Of a stretch of 34,500 bases of DNA, positions 9,754-19,450 are shown one piece after another. Source of the DNA: Candidatus Poseidoniaceae archaeon (lineage in GTDB: Archaea; Thermoplasmatota; Poseidoniia; Poseidoniales; Poseidoniaceae); assembly GCA_022424925.1 (NCBI GenBank), contig JAKMGM010000042.1:1-34500 (forward strand). Reading direction: 5' to 3'. Within the stretch, counting starts at the first letter, position 1; every line of letters begins with the position of its first letter. Below the pieces are notes generated by a model that was not told the origin of the DNA, made no database searches, and was given only the letters and a program-made list of their open reading frames with translations. Both the position numbers and the translations under genes were made by a program.

Positions 9754-9855
9754 TAAAAAATCAATTGCGATATTCAACAATCAAGCGTGTCGGAGGCCAA
9801 CGGACATGGAGATTTCAAGCGGTGAACTCAAACCGTAGCGGTGCACGGGCGTATC

Positions 9856-10863
9856 ATGGCGCAAGAGGGGGAACCGCTGTTTTCCGTGCCGACCTGCGAC
9901 AGTTGCTCCAAACCCGCAATCCTCGAACAAGCCTACTCTGGTCGGATTTTATGCAGTGAACACATGGCGAAGTCCGTTCGCAAGAAAATTGGCAAGGAGC
10001 TTCGGCACCAACTCAAGTTACCTCGTGACAAGAATACTGTGATTTTTGTTGCCGTATCTGGTGGTAAAGACTCCGCAGTACTGCTGGACAGTCTTGTGGA
10101 TCGGGTTGGAAGCCGTCCCGACGTCACCATTATTGCCGGCACGGTCGATGAGGGCATTGAGGGGTATCGTCCGCCCTCCATGGTGTGTGCGCAAGAGTTG
10201 TGCGAACGCCTCGGTGTCGAATTCATCACCGTCTCATACCCCGAACTAAGTTTCAAAGAAATGGATGAAGTCGCCAGCAGAATACCCGGCCTGGTGAAAG
10301 AAAACAAACACGCTCCAAGAATGCCGTGCTCGTATTGCGGGGTGTTTCGTAGGCAAGGTATCAACCATCTTGCCAAACGGGTTAATGCCGATTATGTGGC
10401 GTTGGGGCACAACCTCGACGACATGGCGCAAACTGTCCTGATGAACATGACCAACGGAGATGTTGAGCGAACATTAAGGCTGGCGCCACACACAACGACG
10501 CCTGTCGACGGTTTAGCACCGAGAATCGTGCCGTTGCGCTGGATTCCCGAACAAGAAATTCACCTCTATGCATTGCATCGAAACCTTCCGCTTCATCATG
10601 AAGAGTGTCCTCATGCGCAGGGCGCTCTGCGCTGGCGACATCGGGAAATGGTAGCACAAATGGAGTCGGATACCCCGGGGACACGCCACGGTCTATTGCG
10701 TATGGCGGACAACATCAAGCTCCTTCGAGACCAAGTTCTGGAACTGGGTGGAGCACAAGCTCGCCCAGACCCGCCAAAACCGTGCGAACGGTGTGGAGAA
10801 CTCACTTCAGGTAGCCAATGCAAAGCATGCGACATGCGCGATTTGATGGACGGCGAATCATAG
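9856..10863 (+). CDS. TtuA/Ncs6 (CTU1)-family tRNA 2-thiolation protein
   Basis: PP-loop VSGGKDSAVLL; N-terminal zinc-finger Cys (CDSCSKPAI...LCSEH); PCSYCGVFRRQGIN; ALGHNLDDMAQTVLMN; C-terminal CERCGELTSGSQCKAC. ATG at 9856; the track start at 9841 is GTG. Confidence 0.9.
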   Translation: MAQEGEPLFSVPTCDSCSKPAILEQAYSGRILCSEHMAKSVRKKIGKELRHQLKLPRDKNTVIFVAVSGGKDSAVLLDSLVDRVGSRPDVTIIAGTVDEGIEGYRPPSMVCAQELCERLGVEFITVSYPELSFKEMDEVASRIPGLVKENKHAPRMPCSYCGVFRRQGINHLAKRVNADYVALGHNLDDMAQTVLMNMTNGDVERTLRLAPHTTTPVDGLAPRIVPLRWIPEQEIHLYALHRNLPLHHEECPHAQGALRWRHREMVAQMESDTPGTRHGLLRMADNIKLLRDQVLELGGAQARPDPPKPCERCGELTSGSQCKACDMRDLMDGES

Positions 10864-11334
10864 AACGTTTCGAGCTAATTCGTCCAAGTCTTGTGGACGA
10901 CCACAATAATGGCAGCGCAGTTGTAATGGGTCTCGCTTAACGACCCGAAGTCTGTGAGGTTGAGGCTCTCGAAGATTGGTCGTGATACAGTTCGAGAATG
11001 TACATCGTACAACGTTAACGACTTCTTCACCCAAATTGATGGTGAGTTTCTCGGCAACAGAATACGCCCGGATGATGGCGACATGTGCATCTGGAGCAAC
11101 CAAGGCCAAACGGTCGAGTTCAGATTGCGTCAACTCCCGGTCTTCGACCTTGATGATATCTTTCAGCCCCATCTTCTTCGATGGTACATTCATAACCAGC
11201 GAAACCGGCACCGAAGTCTCTCCACTGATACCAAGCATTTCGAGAACACGCATTGCTTGCCCCGAAGGAATGTGATCGATGACTGTGCCGTTTCGAATAG
11301 CAGTTACGCGTCGCATACTGTGTTCGTTCGACAT
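10858..11334 (-). CDS. pyrI: Aspartate carbamoyltransferase regulatory subunit
   Basis: RRVTAIRNGTVIDHIPSGQAMRVLEMLGI...; zinc-site Cys CTFSNC...CHYCG; ATG at 11334 overlaps the pyrB TGA by 1 nt (TGATG). Confidence 0.95.
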   Translation of the reverse strand: MSNEHSMRRVTAIRNGTVIDHIPSGQAMRVLEMLGISGETSVPVSLVMNVPSKKMGLKDIIKVEDRELTQSELDRLALVAPDAHVAIIRAYSVAEKLTINLGEEVVNVVRCTFSNCITTNLREPQPHRLRVVKRDPLQLRCHYCGRPQDLDELARNVL

Positions 11335-12284
11335 CAAAGAGCACCTCCTTCAGCAGTCACATCGGCAGGAACCGTAACGCCGAGCAACCGGCACAGCAAC
11401 GCCATCCGTGCGACAACACCGTTGAACGCTTGCTCAAAGTAACGAGCATGGCGAGTAGCATCGACAGTCGGGTCGATTTCATCGACCCGCGGGAGCGGAT
11501 GCATGACAATCATATCTTGCTTAACATCAGCCAAATGACGGGCATGGAGTTTGTATGCGCCGGCGCATCGAGCATATTCGTCCTCATCTGCAAACCGTTC
11601 TTTTTGGATACGAGTCATGTACACAACGTCTGCCTCTGCCATTGAACTGTAGAGGTCTTCTGTTTCGAGTACGTTTGCACCGTGCGCACGCAAGTCAGAA
11701 ACGATTTCCTCTGGCATCTTGAGTAAATCCGGGCTCGCAAAAACAAGGTCACAGCCGAAGCGGACAAGTGCGTGTGAGAGTGAATGGACGGTTCGGCCGT
11801 AGCGTAAGTCTCCTGCTAAGACCACCTTCAAACCCTCGAGGCGTCCGTGCGCCTGCTGGATGGTAAACAAATCAAGCATGGTTTGTGTTGGGTGGTGGCC
11901 GGCTCCGTCACCGCCGTTGAGAATTGGAACTCGAGCCGCATCTTGGGCGTACTGGGCTGCACCCTGACGAGGATGACGCATTGCGATGATATCGGTATAT
12001 CCGTCTACCATCTGTATCGTGTCAAACAAGGTTTCCCCTTTCACCACTGATGAGGTTTTGACGTCACCCAAATTGACTACATCGCCACCAAGTCGCTTCA
12101 TCGCAGTCTCAAAGGACATCCTTGTTCTCGTACTTGGTTCGAAAAACAGGTTCCCAAGGATTCTACCCTGCAACAGTGGCAGATAGAGTTCGCCTCGTGC
12201 AACGGGCAGGAGGCGTTCAGCATCGCTCAAAATCTCAAGAATTTGCTCGTTTGTCAAGTCGTCCATAGTGATAAGTCCAGCCAT
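11334..12284 (-). CDS. pyrB: Aspartate carbamoyltransferase catalytic subunit
   Basis: FFEPSTRTRMSFETAMKRLGG, MRHPRQGAA, PILNGGDGAGHHPTQTMLDLFTI, VVLAGDLRYGRTVHSL, HPLPRVDEI. Confidence 0.97.
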   Translation of the reverse strand: MAGLITMDDLTNEQILEILSDAERLLPVARGELYLPLLQGRILGNLFFEPSTRTRMSFETAMKRLGGDVVNLGDVKTSSVVKGETLFDTIQMVDGYTDIIAMRHPRQGAAQYAQDAARVPILNGGDGAGHHPTQTMLDLFTIQQAHGRLEGLKVVLAGDLRYGRTVHSLSHALVRFGCDLVFASPDLLKMPEEIVSDLRAHGANVLETEDLYSSMAEADVVYMTRIQKERFADEDEYARCAGAYKLHARHLADVKQDMIVMHPLPRVDEIDPTVDATRHARYFEQAFNGVVARMALLCRLLGVTVPADVTAEGGAL

Positions 12285-12415
12285 AATGCTCCCTTCCTTC
12301 TCTAAAGGCGGTCAAAGACACCCATGAACATTCCCGTCATTTACCTTGAACATTGCAATATGATTTCAATCGAAACATCGGAGTGGTTATCATCGTGATG
12401 GTGCCGAGGAGTGTC

Positions 12416-14182
12416 ATGGCTCTCGATGCATGGGCAGATGTGGATGCAGCAATCGATGCTGAACGCCAGTCTCTACAGCAGCGTATTGAACGCCTTACTA
12501 CGCTATCAGCGCTGGTCATTCTTTCCGGTGCAGTATGGTTGATGTGGCCGAACCTGCGCTCAGCATTGAACGGTGAAGCTGGCCTACTGGAAGGTCTTGG
12601 CTACCCGTTGCTGGTGATTGCGTATGGCCTTGTGCTACAGGACTCTGTACTCAATGACGCTCGAGCACGAACGCGCATTGGTTCGTTCGCAAGCATCGCT
12701 TGGCCAGTTGTATTGCTGTTAGCTTCAAAAAACATTGATGCTGACAACGAAACAGCACTCATTGGCAGTGGCTTCCTGCTTATCGTCGCCTACACGTGTT
12801 TCCAGACCTCTGCACACGTTCTGCAGGGAGGACTCGATGTGCTGCGCTGGAGAGCCATCATGACTGGATTAGGCGCAGTTGCAGCATTCTCTCTGTTCGC
12901 CGGCGACATGCCAGAATCAATGACCTATGAGTGGTTGGCATCGCTGTCGTCTCTCATTCTCGCTACCGTCACTACCGGCTACATTTGGTTCGTTGGTGAC
13001 GATAAGCGTGCGCAACGAAAAGTGTTCACGAAGCGCCTTGATTCGATAGAAACACGTTTGTTGGAACTCAAGGCTCAAGGTACCGCTGTCGATCAAGCCT
13101 CAAGCCTTACTATGACGGCTAAAGAAGAAGGGCATATCGACCCTGAATACGGCATGAAACTGCTGGATGAAGCGGAGGAAGATATTGAGCGTACACTGTC
13201 GCTCAGCGGTGATGTTGCAATCATTCAATCCGATGCTCAAGAGGCCGTTGAGAAGGCTGAAACAATTGCACCCACCGTAAAACGCCCGAGGAAATCATTC
13301 GAAATGGGCGTCCGAGAAGTCAAACTTGGTTCGTTACGTGAAGGCGAAATGCTCTTCAGACAATCGAAAAAATTAGCCAATGACATCATCGAATGGTGGA
13401 GTGTTGCAGAACAAGCCATTGCCGAAGCAGGGCGTCTTCTCACCGGCAACGATGCTCAAAGCGTTCAACATCTGAAAGAATTGCTCGCCGATGCAAAAAA
13501 GAAAATGGGCAGTGAAGCACCACGTGAAGCCTACGAATTCGCATCGGTCATCCCTGCTCAACTGCTCGCAGATGAAGACGCTCAAGGCAGGGCGCTTGAA
13601 TCCCTGAAAGAAGCAAAACGCCAACTAAAGCAAACAGATGGATTGGATACTGCAGAAATGCAACAACGACTCGTGCGTGCTGAAGAAGCGATAGACGCCG
13701 GCAGCCCCAGTCAAGCCATAGGACTCGCCGATGGAGTTGTACGCTCGATTGAAGCAGAACGCACAGCCATGGATAACGTTCGTAGAGGACTCAAGCAACG
13801 AAAGAAATTGGTTGCGCAATTCAAAGACCGCGATGACAAAAGCGAGTGGGAAGAACGCCTGACTGCTGTCGAGCAAGCGGCTGATGAGAAACAGTGGAGT
13901 CAGGCACATGCCTTGCTCGATGCGATAACATCTGATCTCGATAATGAAGGTCAAGCCACCGAAGAAGCCCTCGAACTGTACGACTATGTGGTTGAAGAAT
14001 GGCAGACTCTACGAAACCAGTGCGATGCAAGTAACATCTCAATCAAGGATGAAAACCGCAGAGCGTGTGAACAGGCAATTGCACTCGCAGAAGAAGCACT
14101 GGCAGGTGGACGAATTGAAGATTGCTTGGTGCAGTTATCACAAGCTGATACTTCTATGGAGCGACTACGCCGTCTCATTTAG
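12416..14182 (+). CDS. Membrane protein with N-terminal TM bundle and long cytoplasmic helical/coiled-coil region; unknown function
   Basis: ORF 12353..14182; the ATG at 12416 has a GGAG-like upstream sequence. About 5 hydrophobic segments, then helix-rich repeats (AEEAIDAGSPSQAIGLADGVV..., EQAADEKQWSQAHALLDAI..., AEEALAGGRIEDCLVQLSQAD). Confidence 0.75.
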   Translation: MALDAWADVDAAIDAERQSLQQRIERLTTLSALVILSGAVWLMWPNLRSALNGEAGLLEGLGYPLLVIAYGLVLQDSVLNDARARTRIGSFASIAWPVVLLLASKNIDADNETALIGSGFLLIVAYTCFQTSAHVLQGGLDVLRWRAIMTGLGAVAAFSLFAGDMPESMTYEWLASLSSLILATVTTGYIWFVGDDKRAQRKVFTKRLDSIETRLLELKAQGTAVDQASSLTMTAKEEGHIDPEYGMKLLDEAEEDIERTLSLSGDVAIIQSDAQEAVEKAETIAPTVKRPRKSFEMGVREVKLGSLREGEMLFRQSKKLANDIIEWWSVAEQAIAEAGRLLTGNDAQSVQHLKELLADAKKKMGSEAPREAYEFASVIPAQLLADEDAQGRALESLKEAKRQLKQTDGLDTAEMQQRLVRAEEAIDAGSPSQAIGLADGVVRSIEAERTAMDNVRRGLKQRKKLVAQFKDRDDKSEWEERLTAVEQAADEKQWSQAHALLDAITSDLDNEGQATEEALELYDYVVEEWQTLRNQCDASNISIKDENRRACEQAIALAEEALAGGRIEDCLVQLSQADTSMERLRRLI

Positions 14183-16734
14183 TACTCGAGCAGTTGTTTC
14201 TTGTCGATGGTCTTGAGGTCAAGTGTGCCTGGGAATCCAAGGTCGACCGGCATACCAGAAACGGTGACAATGATGCCCGTAAGGTGGAGATGCAAGCACA
14301 TCGGTAAGCCATTTGGCCACGTGCTTAGGACCATCTTCCAACCGCTTGATTTCTTTGCCATTGCAGCAAGAAGGGTGCCACTGCCATCCATCGCAGACCA
14401 ACCGTTGGAATTCCAAGCATGCTGAACGAGTATTTTGTTGCCAAACGTCGGTGGAGGGGCTACGACGTGTTTTCGGGTCCATCCTTCAAGCCAATCCAGT
14501 CCTGAATCATTCAGCCATTCAATTGGTGTTGGTTCAGAAGGCAGCATGTCCATATGCTCTGCACGTGAAAGTTCACCAACCAAATTACGGACGTGTGGGT
14601 GGCGTGGATGCTCTTTGGCCAGTTTTTCAGCCATTGTGATTCCTGTATTGATGCGACCAGCATCGATGTGAAGGAGTGCACGAACAACATCTCCGTGCGT
14701 CCATTCAACAATCTCAAACTCCTTGATGAACGCTTCAAGAAGATTGAGCGCCTTATCCGGCGTTCCAGCCAGCCGCATACGAGCAATGTCACCGAGTAAG
14801 AACAGGCGGCCTGCAGGCGTGTTGAGGTACTTCAACCGGCTTTGCGCCCGACCGGTGCGATAGCGCTGAACAAGTTCGATGTTGCGTTTCATGAGTGAAT
14901 CAATTGAAATCATCGACTTGAATCTCGGGTCAAGTTTCGTTTGCTTGGGGTTAAACAACGATGCTGCCCACTGCAAACGAGAGGACTCAATATCATCATC
15001 GTTGAGGAGAGCAAGACGGGGCCGGGCCTCAGCATAATCTCGCTGTGCCAAACTTGCAGCGGACAAGATAAGACGTGCTACCTGTGCCTCACGCCCACCT
15101 CGCAGGGCGAGAAGGGATACCGCTTCCTGCTCAGCTTCATTCCACCGTCCTAGACCAGCATAAAGTTCCATCATAGCATCGGTTTTTCGAGCCAAACTGA
15201 GACCTTCAAGTTGCTCGCCATGACCTTCAGTAACCTTGTCCAACCTGTCCATAGCCTTCGACCATTCATCCTCTGAAACCAATTCAGTGAACGGCTTTTG
15301 CTTAAGATAAATCAAATCAGCCATCTCTGAAAGACGCTCTCGGTTCTCTCCAACTGCAGCGTCAAAGGAAATGTCTTCCAACTTCAATCCGATTCGGCGC
15401 GAGCGTGCCCAAATCGTCAAAAAAGCGACTTGACCGCCCGAAGCAAGCATCCATGTCAATTCCTCGAGAGCATCTTTTTGCAGCACGGAACAAACGGTGC
15501 CTTCCCAATCACCACAAGTCGCACCTTGAGGTAAAAAGCTTGAATCCCAAAAGGTAATCATCGCCAAAGCCAACAGCAACATCGACTGTCCAGCAAAACC
15601 CGTGAAACAGAAATTGAGAACCTTGGCTTGTTGCGTTGGTTCCGCACGCAACAGTCGACTGTCAGCCAGTTTGATACCACCTTTACCCGACACGTCTTGG
15701 ACATCCAAAAACAGAATTCGGGCAACTTCGTAAACAAACAAGAAACCGATGATAGCGACGTTCAACAATAAAAACAAGAGAATGAAGGTGACAATCGGAA
15801 CCCGAATTCCAGACTGAGGGATGAACGAGAACAACTCGATGAGGGCAAAACCAAGCACGCCCCCTTCTTCCATGAATGTAGTCTGAGGCCGATACTCGGG
15901 TAATTCAAGGACGCGTTCTGAGTGCGTAAGCATACTGGGGTCGTACAACAACACCACCAACGATACGAGCGTATTCAAGGCGACATACGGCATTACGATA
16001 AGGTTGAAATTAACGATTTGAGCCAGCGCTTGCTGTTTTGCGTTCGGCACGTGGTTGTGAAAAGGAGAGGGTTCTCCGTTGGCAATTTTACGCGATGATT
16101 GTCGCAACGCTTGCCATGAAGAGCCCAGCACGCGACCGTAGGCAAGCACCGAAGGCGCAAACATCGCAAAGGCTGCAATGCTGAACCGTCGAGATGCGGG
16201 AACATCTGCGACATCGAGCAAGAGATACAAAGCAACTACGAGACCGAGCCAAAGTATGGCCAGCATGATGTAGGTATATCTGATCCAAACGCTGGACTCT
16301 TGCAGCGATGCACGGTCTTGACCAATCGGTTTGATGACCTGCGCACCAAGCGATGTGCCTGACGATACAAGTGCTGGGAAAGCGATGAAAATTAATGCGA
16401 TACTCAAGGTCGGTGTGTGATATCCATCGTACGAGTCGAAACGAATCATGGTGAATTCGAAAAACAGCAATAACGCACCTACGAGCGCCAAGATGTACGA
16501 AGCGACGCCAAAAACCATGCCTCGAGAACTCAACAACTTGCGAGCATCTTTGGTAGTTCGAGTGATTTGATGAACTTCATACCTTTTTTCACCGGTTTGA
16601 AAAGCCACTTGAAGACCACGAAGTTGACGAGGAACGACACGGGTCCAAAACAACCATGCTGTAGCCGCTGCAAGCACGTACGGCACCAATGCTGCCGGCG
16701 TAAATCCGCTCACAATTGGTGGTGCTGTCATCAT
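14179..16734 (-). CDS. Large polytopic membrane protein with C-terminal TPR-like helical region; unknown function
   Basis: 851 aa: multiple TM segments in the N-terminal ~470 aa, then repeat-like helices (MMELYAGLGRWNEAEQEAVSLL..., PDKALNLLEAFIKEFEIVEW..., INTGITMAEKLAKEHPRHPHVRNLVGEL). Convergent with the preceding gene, 4-nt overlap. Confidence 0.75.
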   Translation of the reverse strand: MMTAPPIVSGFTPAALVPYVLAAATAWLFWTRVVPRQLRGLQVAFQTGEKRYEVHQITRTTKDARKLLSSRGMVFGVASYILALVGALLLFFEFTMIRFDSYDGYHTPTLSIALIFIAFPALVSSGTSLGAQVIKPIGQDRASLQESSVWIRYTYIMLAILWLGLVVALYLLLDVADVPASRRFSIAAFAMFAPSVLAYGRVLGSSWQALRQSSRKIANGEPSPFHNHVPNAKQQALAQIVNFNLIVMPYVALNTLVSLVVLLYDPSMLTHSERVLELPEYRPQTTFMEEGGVLGFALIELFSFIPQSGIRVPIVTFILLFLLLNVAIIGFLFVYEVARILFLDVQDVSGKGGIKLADSRLLRAEPTQQAKVLNFCFTGFAGQSMLLLALAMITFWDSSFLPQGATCGDWEGTVCSVLQKDALEELTWMLASGGQVAFLTIWARSRRIGLKLEDISFDAAVGENRERLSEMADLIYLKQKPFTELVSEDEWSKAMDRLDKVTEGHGEQLEGLSLARKTDAMMELYAGLGRWNEAEQEAVSLLALRGGREAQVARLILSAASLAQRDYAEARPRLALLNDDDIESSRLQWAASLFNPKQTKLDPRFKSMISIDSLMKRNIELVQRYRTGRAQSRLKYLNTPAGRLFLLGDIARMRLAGTPDKALNLLEAFIKEFEIVEWTHGDVVRALLHIDAGRINTGITMAEKLAKEHPRHPHVRNLVGELSRAEHMDMLPSEPTPIEWLNDSGLDWLEGWTRKHVVAPPPTFGNKILVQHAWNSNGWSAMDGSGTLLAAMAKKSSGWKMVLSTWPNGLPMCLHLHLTGIIVTVSGMPVDLGFPGTLDLKTIDKKQLLEY

Positions 16735-16740
16735 AAATCC

Positions 16741-18765
16741 TCAATCTTCTGTGTTCTTCACAAGTGAAGGCTGGGGTATTTTCTCTTCAATCTCTGTCAA
16801 GAGGTCAGTTACGAACGTGCCCAAAGGAATCCCACTGACTTGGTCGCCGTTGCGGGCGCGTAGACTCACACTGCGTGCTTCAATTTCCCCGTCACCAAGA
16901 ATCACCATGTACGCAGGTTGCATCTTGCGATGGGTGCGGATTTTCTTACCAATCGTATCGTCGCCGTTATCGATTTCGACCCGAATACCGTGGTCTCGAA
17001 GAACTTCAGCCACTTCGTCTGCGTATGCAGTGTGCTTCTCGGAAATGGTGATGATGTGGCACTGAGTTGGTGTCAGCCATGTCGGGAACTTTCCAGCGAA
17101 ATGTTCGATGAGAACCCCACAGAAACGTTCCATCGAACCAAATGGAGCACGGTGAATCATGACCGGGCGGTGCAATTCTCCATCACTTCCTTTGTACTCC
17201 AAGCCGAAACGCTCGGGCAGGTTGTAGTCCACTTGCACGGTACCTAATTGCCACTCTCTGCCGATTACATCCTTGACGACAAAGTCAATTTTCGGCCCGT
17301 AGAACGCAGCCTCGCCTTGTTCCTCAGACCATTCAACTCCGAGTGATTCTGCTGCTGCACGGCATGCTTCCTCGGCTTTGTCCCAGCGTGCCGGGTCACC
17401 GACGTACTTATCGGAATCCAAATCACGAAGACCGACCCGAACACGGTAGTCTTCCATACCCAGTTTTTCAAAAATAATCTGGACCAATTCAATGCATCCG
17501 AGTACTTCTTCGGCGATTTGGTTTTCGGTTACGAACAGATGTGCATCGTCCTGAGTAAACCCACGTACCCGTGTCATTCCGGAGATTTCTCCGGACTGTT
17601 CCCACCGATAGACGGTTCCAAATTCAGCCAAACGCAAGGGTAAGTCGCGATACGAGCGCATCTGTGAGGCGTAAATCTTGACATGGTGTGGGCAGTTCAT
17701 CGGCTTGAGCATGTACCCGTCAATATCACCGCTCTTCATGAGGTTCGATAATTCCCCGCAGGTGCACCCCTCATCGGCTAACTTCTTCATCAAATCACGT
17801 TCGACCAGTGGGGGATATTGCGAATCTTGGTAGTAAGGGAAATGTCCCGAAGTTCGGTACAGGTCAAGTTTGCCAACATGCGGGGTAAACACTTGAGCGT
17901 AGCCTTGGCGGCGCAGATGATGCGATATGAAATCCTGTAATTCTTGTCGTATGACGGCGCCTCTTGGAGTCCAAAGAATCAATCCCTGGCCCACCTCTTC
18001 ATCGATATGGAACAATTGCAAATCTTTGCCAAGTTTCCGATGGTCGCGTTTCTTGGCTTCTTCAAGTCGCGTCAACGTTGCTCGCAGCGCTTCTTTACTC
18101 GGTTCAACAATACCGTAGATTCGAACAAGTTGTTCTCGGTCTTGGTCACCTCTCCAGTACGCTGAAGAGATGCTTGTGAGTTTGACATGCATGAGGCGGG
18201 AAGTGTTCGGAACATGAGGACCAAGACACAAATCGTACCACTCGTCTTGCTTGTAAATGGTTGAACCGCCACCGTCTTCGATTTTGTCGTTGATGATTTC
18301 GAGTTTGTACGGGTTATGAGCGAAATGTTCTGCCAATTCCTCGTCGGAGAGTTCGACGCGTTCTACGGTGAAGTTCTTACGCGCAATTTCCTGCATCTTC
18401 TTTTGAATCGGTTTGAGGTCTGATTCGGCGATGGGTTCCATGGCAAAGTCATAGTAGAATCCACGATCAATAGCGGGACCAATGGTTGGTTTGGCATCAG
18501 GATAGAGAGCCATGACCGCTTGAGCAAGCAAGTGTGCAGCACTGTGACGAAGAATGTGAATGCCCTCATCCGATTCTGTGAGGATACCTTCGACGGAACA
18601 ATCTGCATCGAGGATGCGAGAGAGGTCCGAATCATCGCCGTTCACTCTCGCGGCCAAGCAGCCGTGCTTTCGACCCAGTGCATCGGTAATGACCTCAGCA
18701 CAGGTAATGCCTGCAGCGTATTCGTTGACCGTTCCATCGGGCAATGTGATGTTGATGAGCGACAT
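16741..18765 (-). CDS. thrS: Threonyl-tRNA synthetase (TGS and bacterial/eukaryotic-type N2 editing-domain architecture)
   Basis: TGS: INITLPDGTVNEYAAGITCAEVITDALG; editing domain HILRHSAAHLLAQAV...GFYYDF; class II core MNCPHHVKIY, RWEQSGEISGMTRVRGFTQDDAHLFV; C-terminal anticodon-binding domain. Confidence 0.96.
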   Translation of the reverse strand: MSLINITLPDGTVNEYAAGITCAEVITDALGRKHGCLAARVNGDDSDLSRILDADCSVEGILTESDEGIHILRHSAAHLLAQAVMALYPDAKPTIGPAIDRGFYYDFAMEPIAESDLKPIQKKMQEIARKNFTVERVELSDEELAEHFAHNPYKLEIINDKIEDGGGSTIYKQDEWYDLCLGPHVPNTSRLMHVKLTSISSAYWRGDQDREQLVRIYGIVEPSKEALRATLTRLEEAKKRDHRKLGKDLQLFHIDEEVGQGLILWTPRGAVIRQELQDFISHHLRRQGYAQVFTPHVGKLDLYRTSGHFPYYQDSQYPPLVERDLMKKLADEGCTCGELSNLMKSGDIDGYMLKPMNCPHHVKIYASQMRSYRDLPLRLAEFGTVYRWEQSGEISGMTRVRGFTQDDAHLFVTENQIAEEVLGCIELVQIIFEKLGMEDYRVRVGLRDLDSDKYVGDPARWDKAEEACRAAAESLGVEWSEEQGEAAFYGPKIDFVVKDVIGREWQLGTVQVDYNLPERFGLEYKGSDGELHRPVMIHRAPFGSMERFCGVLIEHFAGKFPTWLTPTQCHIITISEKHTAYADEVAEVLRDHGIRVEIDNGDDTIGKKIRTHRKMQPAYMVILGDGEIEARSVSLRARNGDQVSGIPLGTFVTDLLTEIEEKIPQPSLVKNTED

Positions 18766-18778
18766 GCCGTGTTCTCCT

Positions 18779-18795
18779 CAACCCCTATGGGGTTG
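18779..18795 (-). promoter_or_regulatory. Short perfect hairpin next to the thrS ribosome-binding site (candidate 5'UTR element or upstream terminator)
   Basis: Minus strand reads CAACCCC-ATA-GGGGTTG-AGGAG-aacacggc-ATG(thrS). Arms are perfect; function is inferred. Confidence 0.4.
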
Positions 18796-18854
18796 TCAGC
18801 CCTTCATCAAACCATCACTCAAAACTTCGTACGCTGCGTCGTTTCTTACGCCGT

Positions 18855-19406
18855 CTACCACGGGAATTTCAAGTTCCAATAGATTCCATCGAAAATGATG
18901 CATTGAATACCGAGGAAGATTGATCCGAGCAACATCTTTCCACCACCTGGCACCTCATCAGCGTACGCCGAATAGGCCAATAATCCCATCATGATGTTTC
19001 CTATGCACGCCAGAACCAAAACACCGACAACGAGAATTGGCGTCCAACTGTAGTCGTTGTCGAGGTGGAAAATTGTGGCTTCGAGCCACAACGCCGATGG
19101 GATGACCAGTAACGCAAAAGCAAGCAGTAAACGTGCTCCACCGCCGCCGTCAGATTCACCCCAAGGCCAACGCAATGCTTCCATCACGGATGCATCGTTC
19201 TGATACAGAATAGTCCACCAGTACATCAAGAAACCGAAGGCTGCTAAAAACATGAATGGAACGATGAACTTGGCTTGTGACCACGGGATTCCACCCCAAA
19301 GTGCAGCCTTGTCGGAGGCATGAGAGAGACCGTAGACGTACGAGACCAAAACCAGCGTTCCGAAAATGAGAATGAAGATGCGAACAAAATTACGTGTCAC
19401 TTCCAT
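18855..19406 (-). CDS. Integral membrane protein (~183 aa), unknown function
   Basis: ORF 18855..19457; probable start MEVTRNFVRIFILIFGTLVLVSYVYGL at 19406, which avoids overlapping the upstream gene; ~5 hydrophobic segments. Confidence 0.65.
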   Translation of the reverse strand: MEVTRNFVRIFILIFGTLVLVSYVYGLSHASDKAALWGGIPWSQAKFIVPFMFLAAFGFLMYWWTILYQNDASVMEALRWPWGESDGGGGARLLLAFALLVIPSALWLEATIFHLDNDYSWTPILVVGVLVLACIGNIMMGLLAYSAYADEVPGGGKMLLGSIFLGIQCIIFDGIYWNLKFPW

Positions 19407-19450
19407 GACATACGCTGAAGGATTCAGTTGATAAGTGCCTGTTTGAAATC

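Noticed and set aside
9562-9780. 72-aa minus-strand ORF in the intergenic region
   Set aside because: No recognisable domain or strong RBS, and it spans the inverted repeats; more likely non-coding regulatory DNA, though not excluded.
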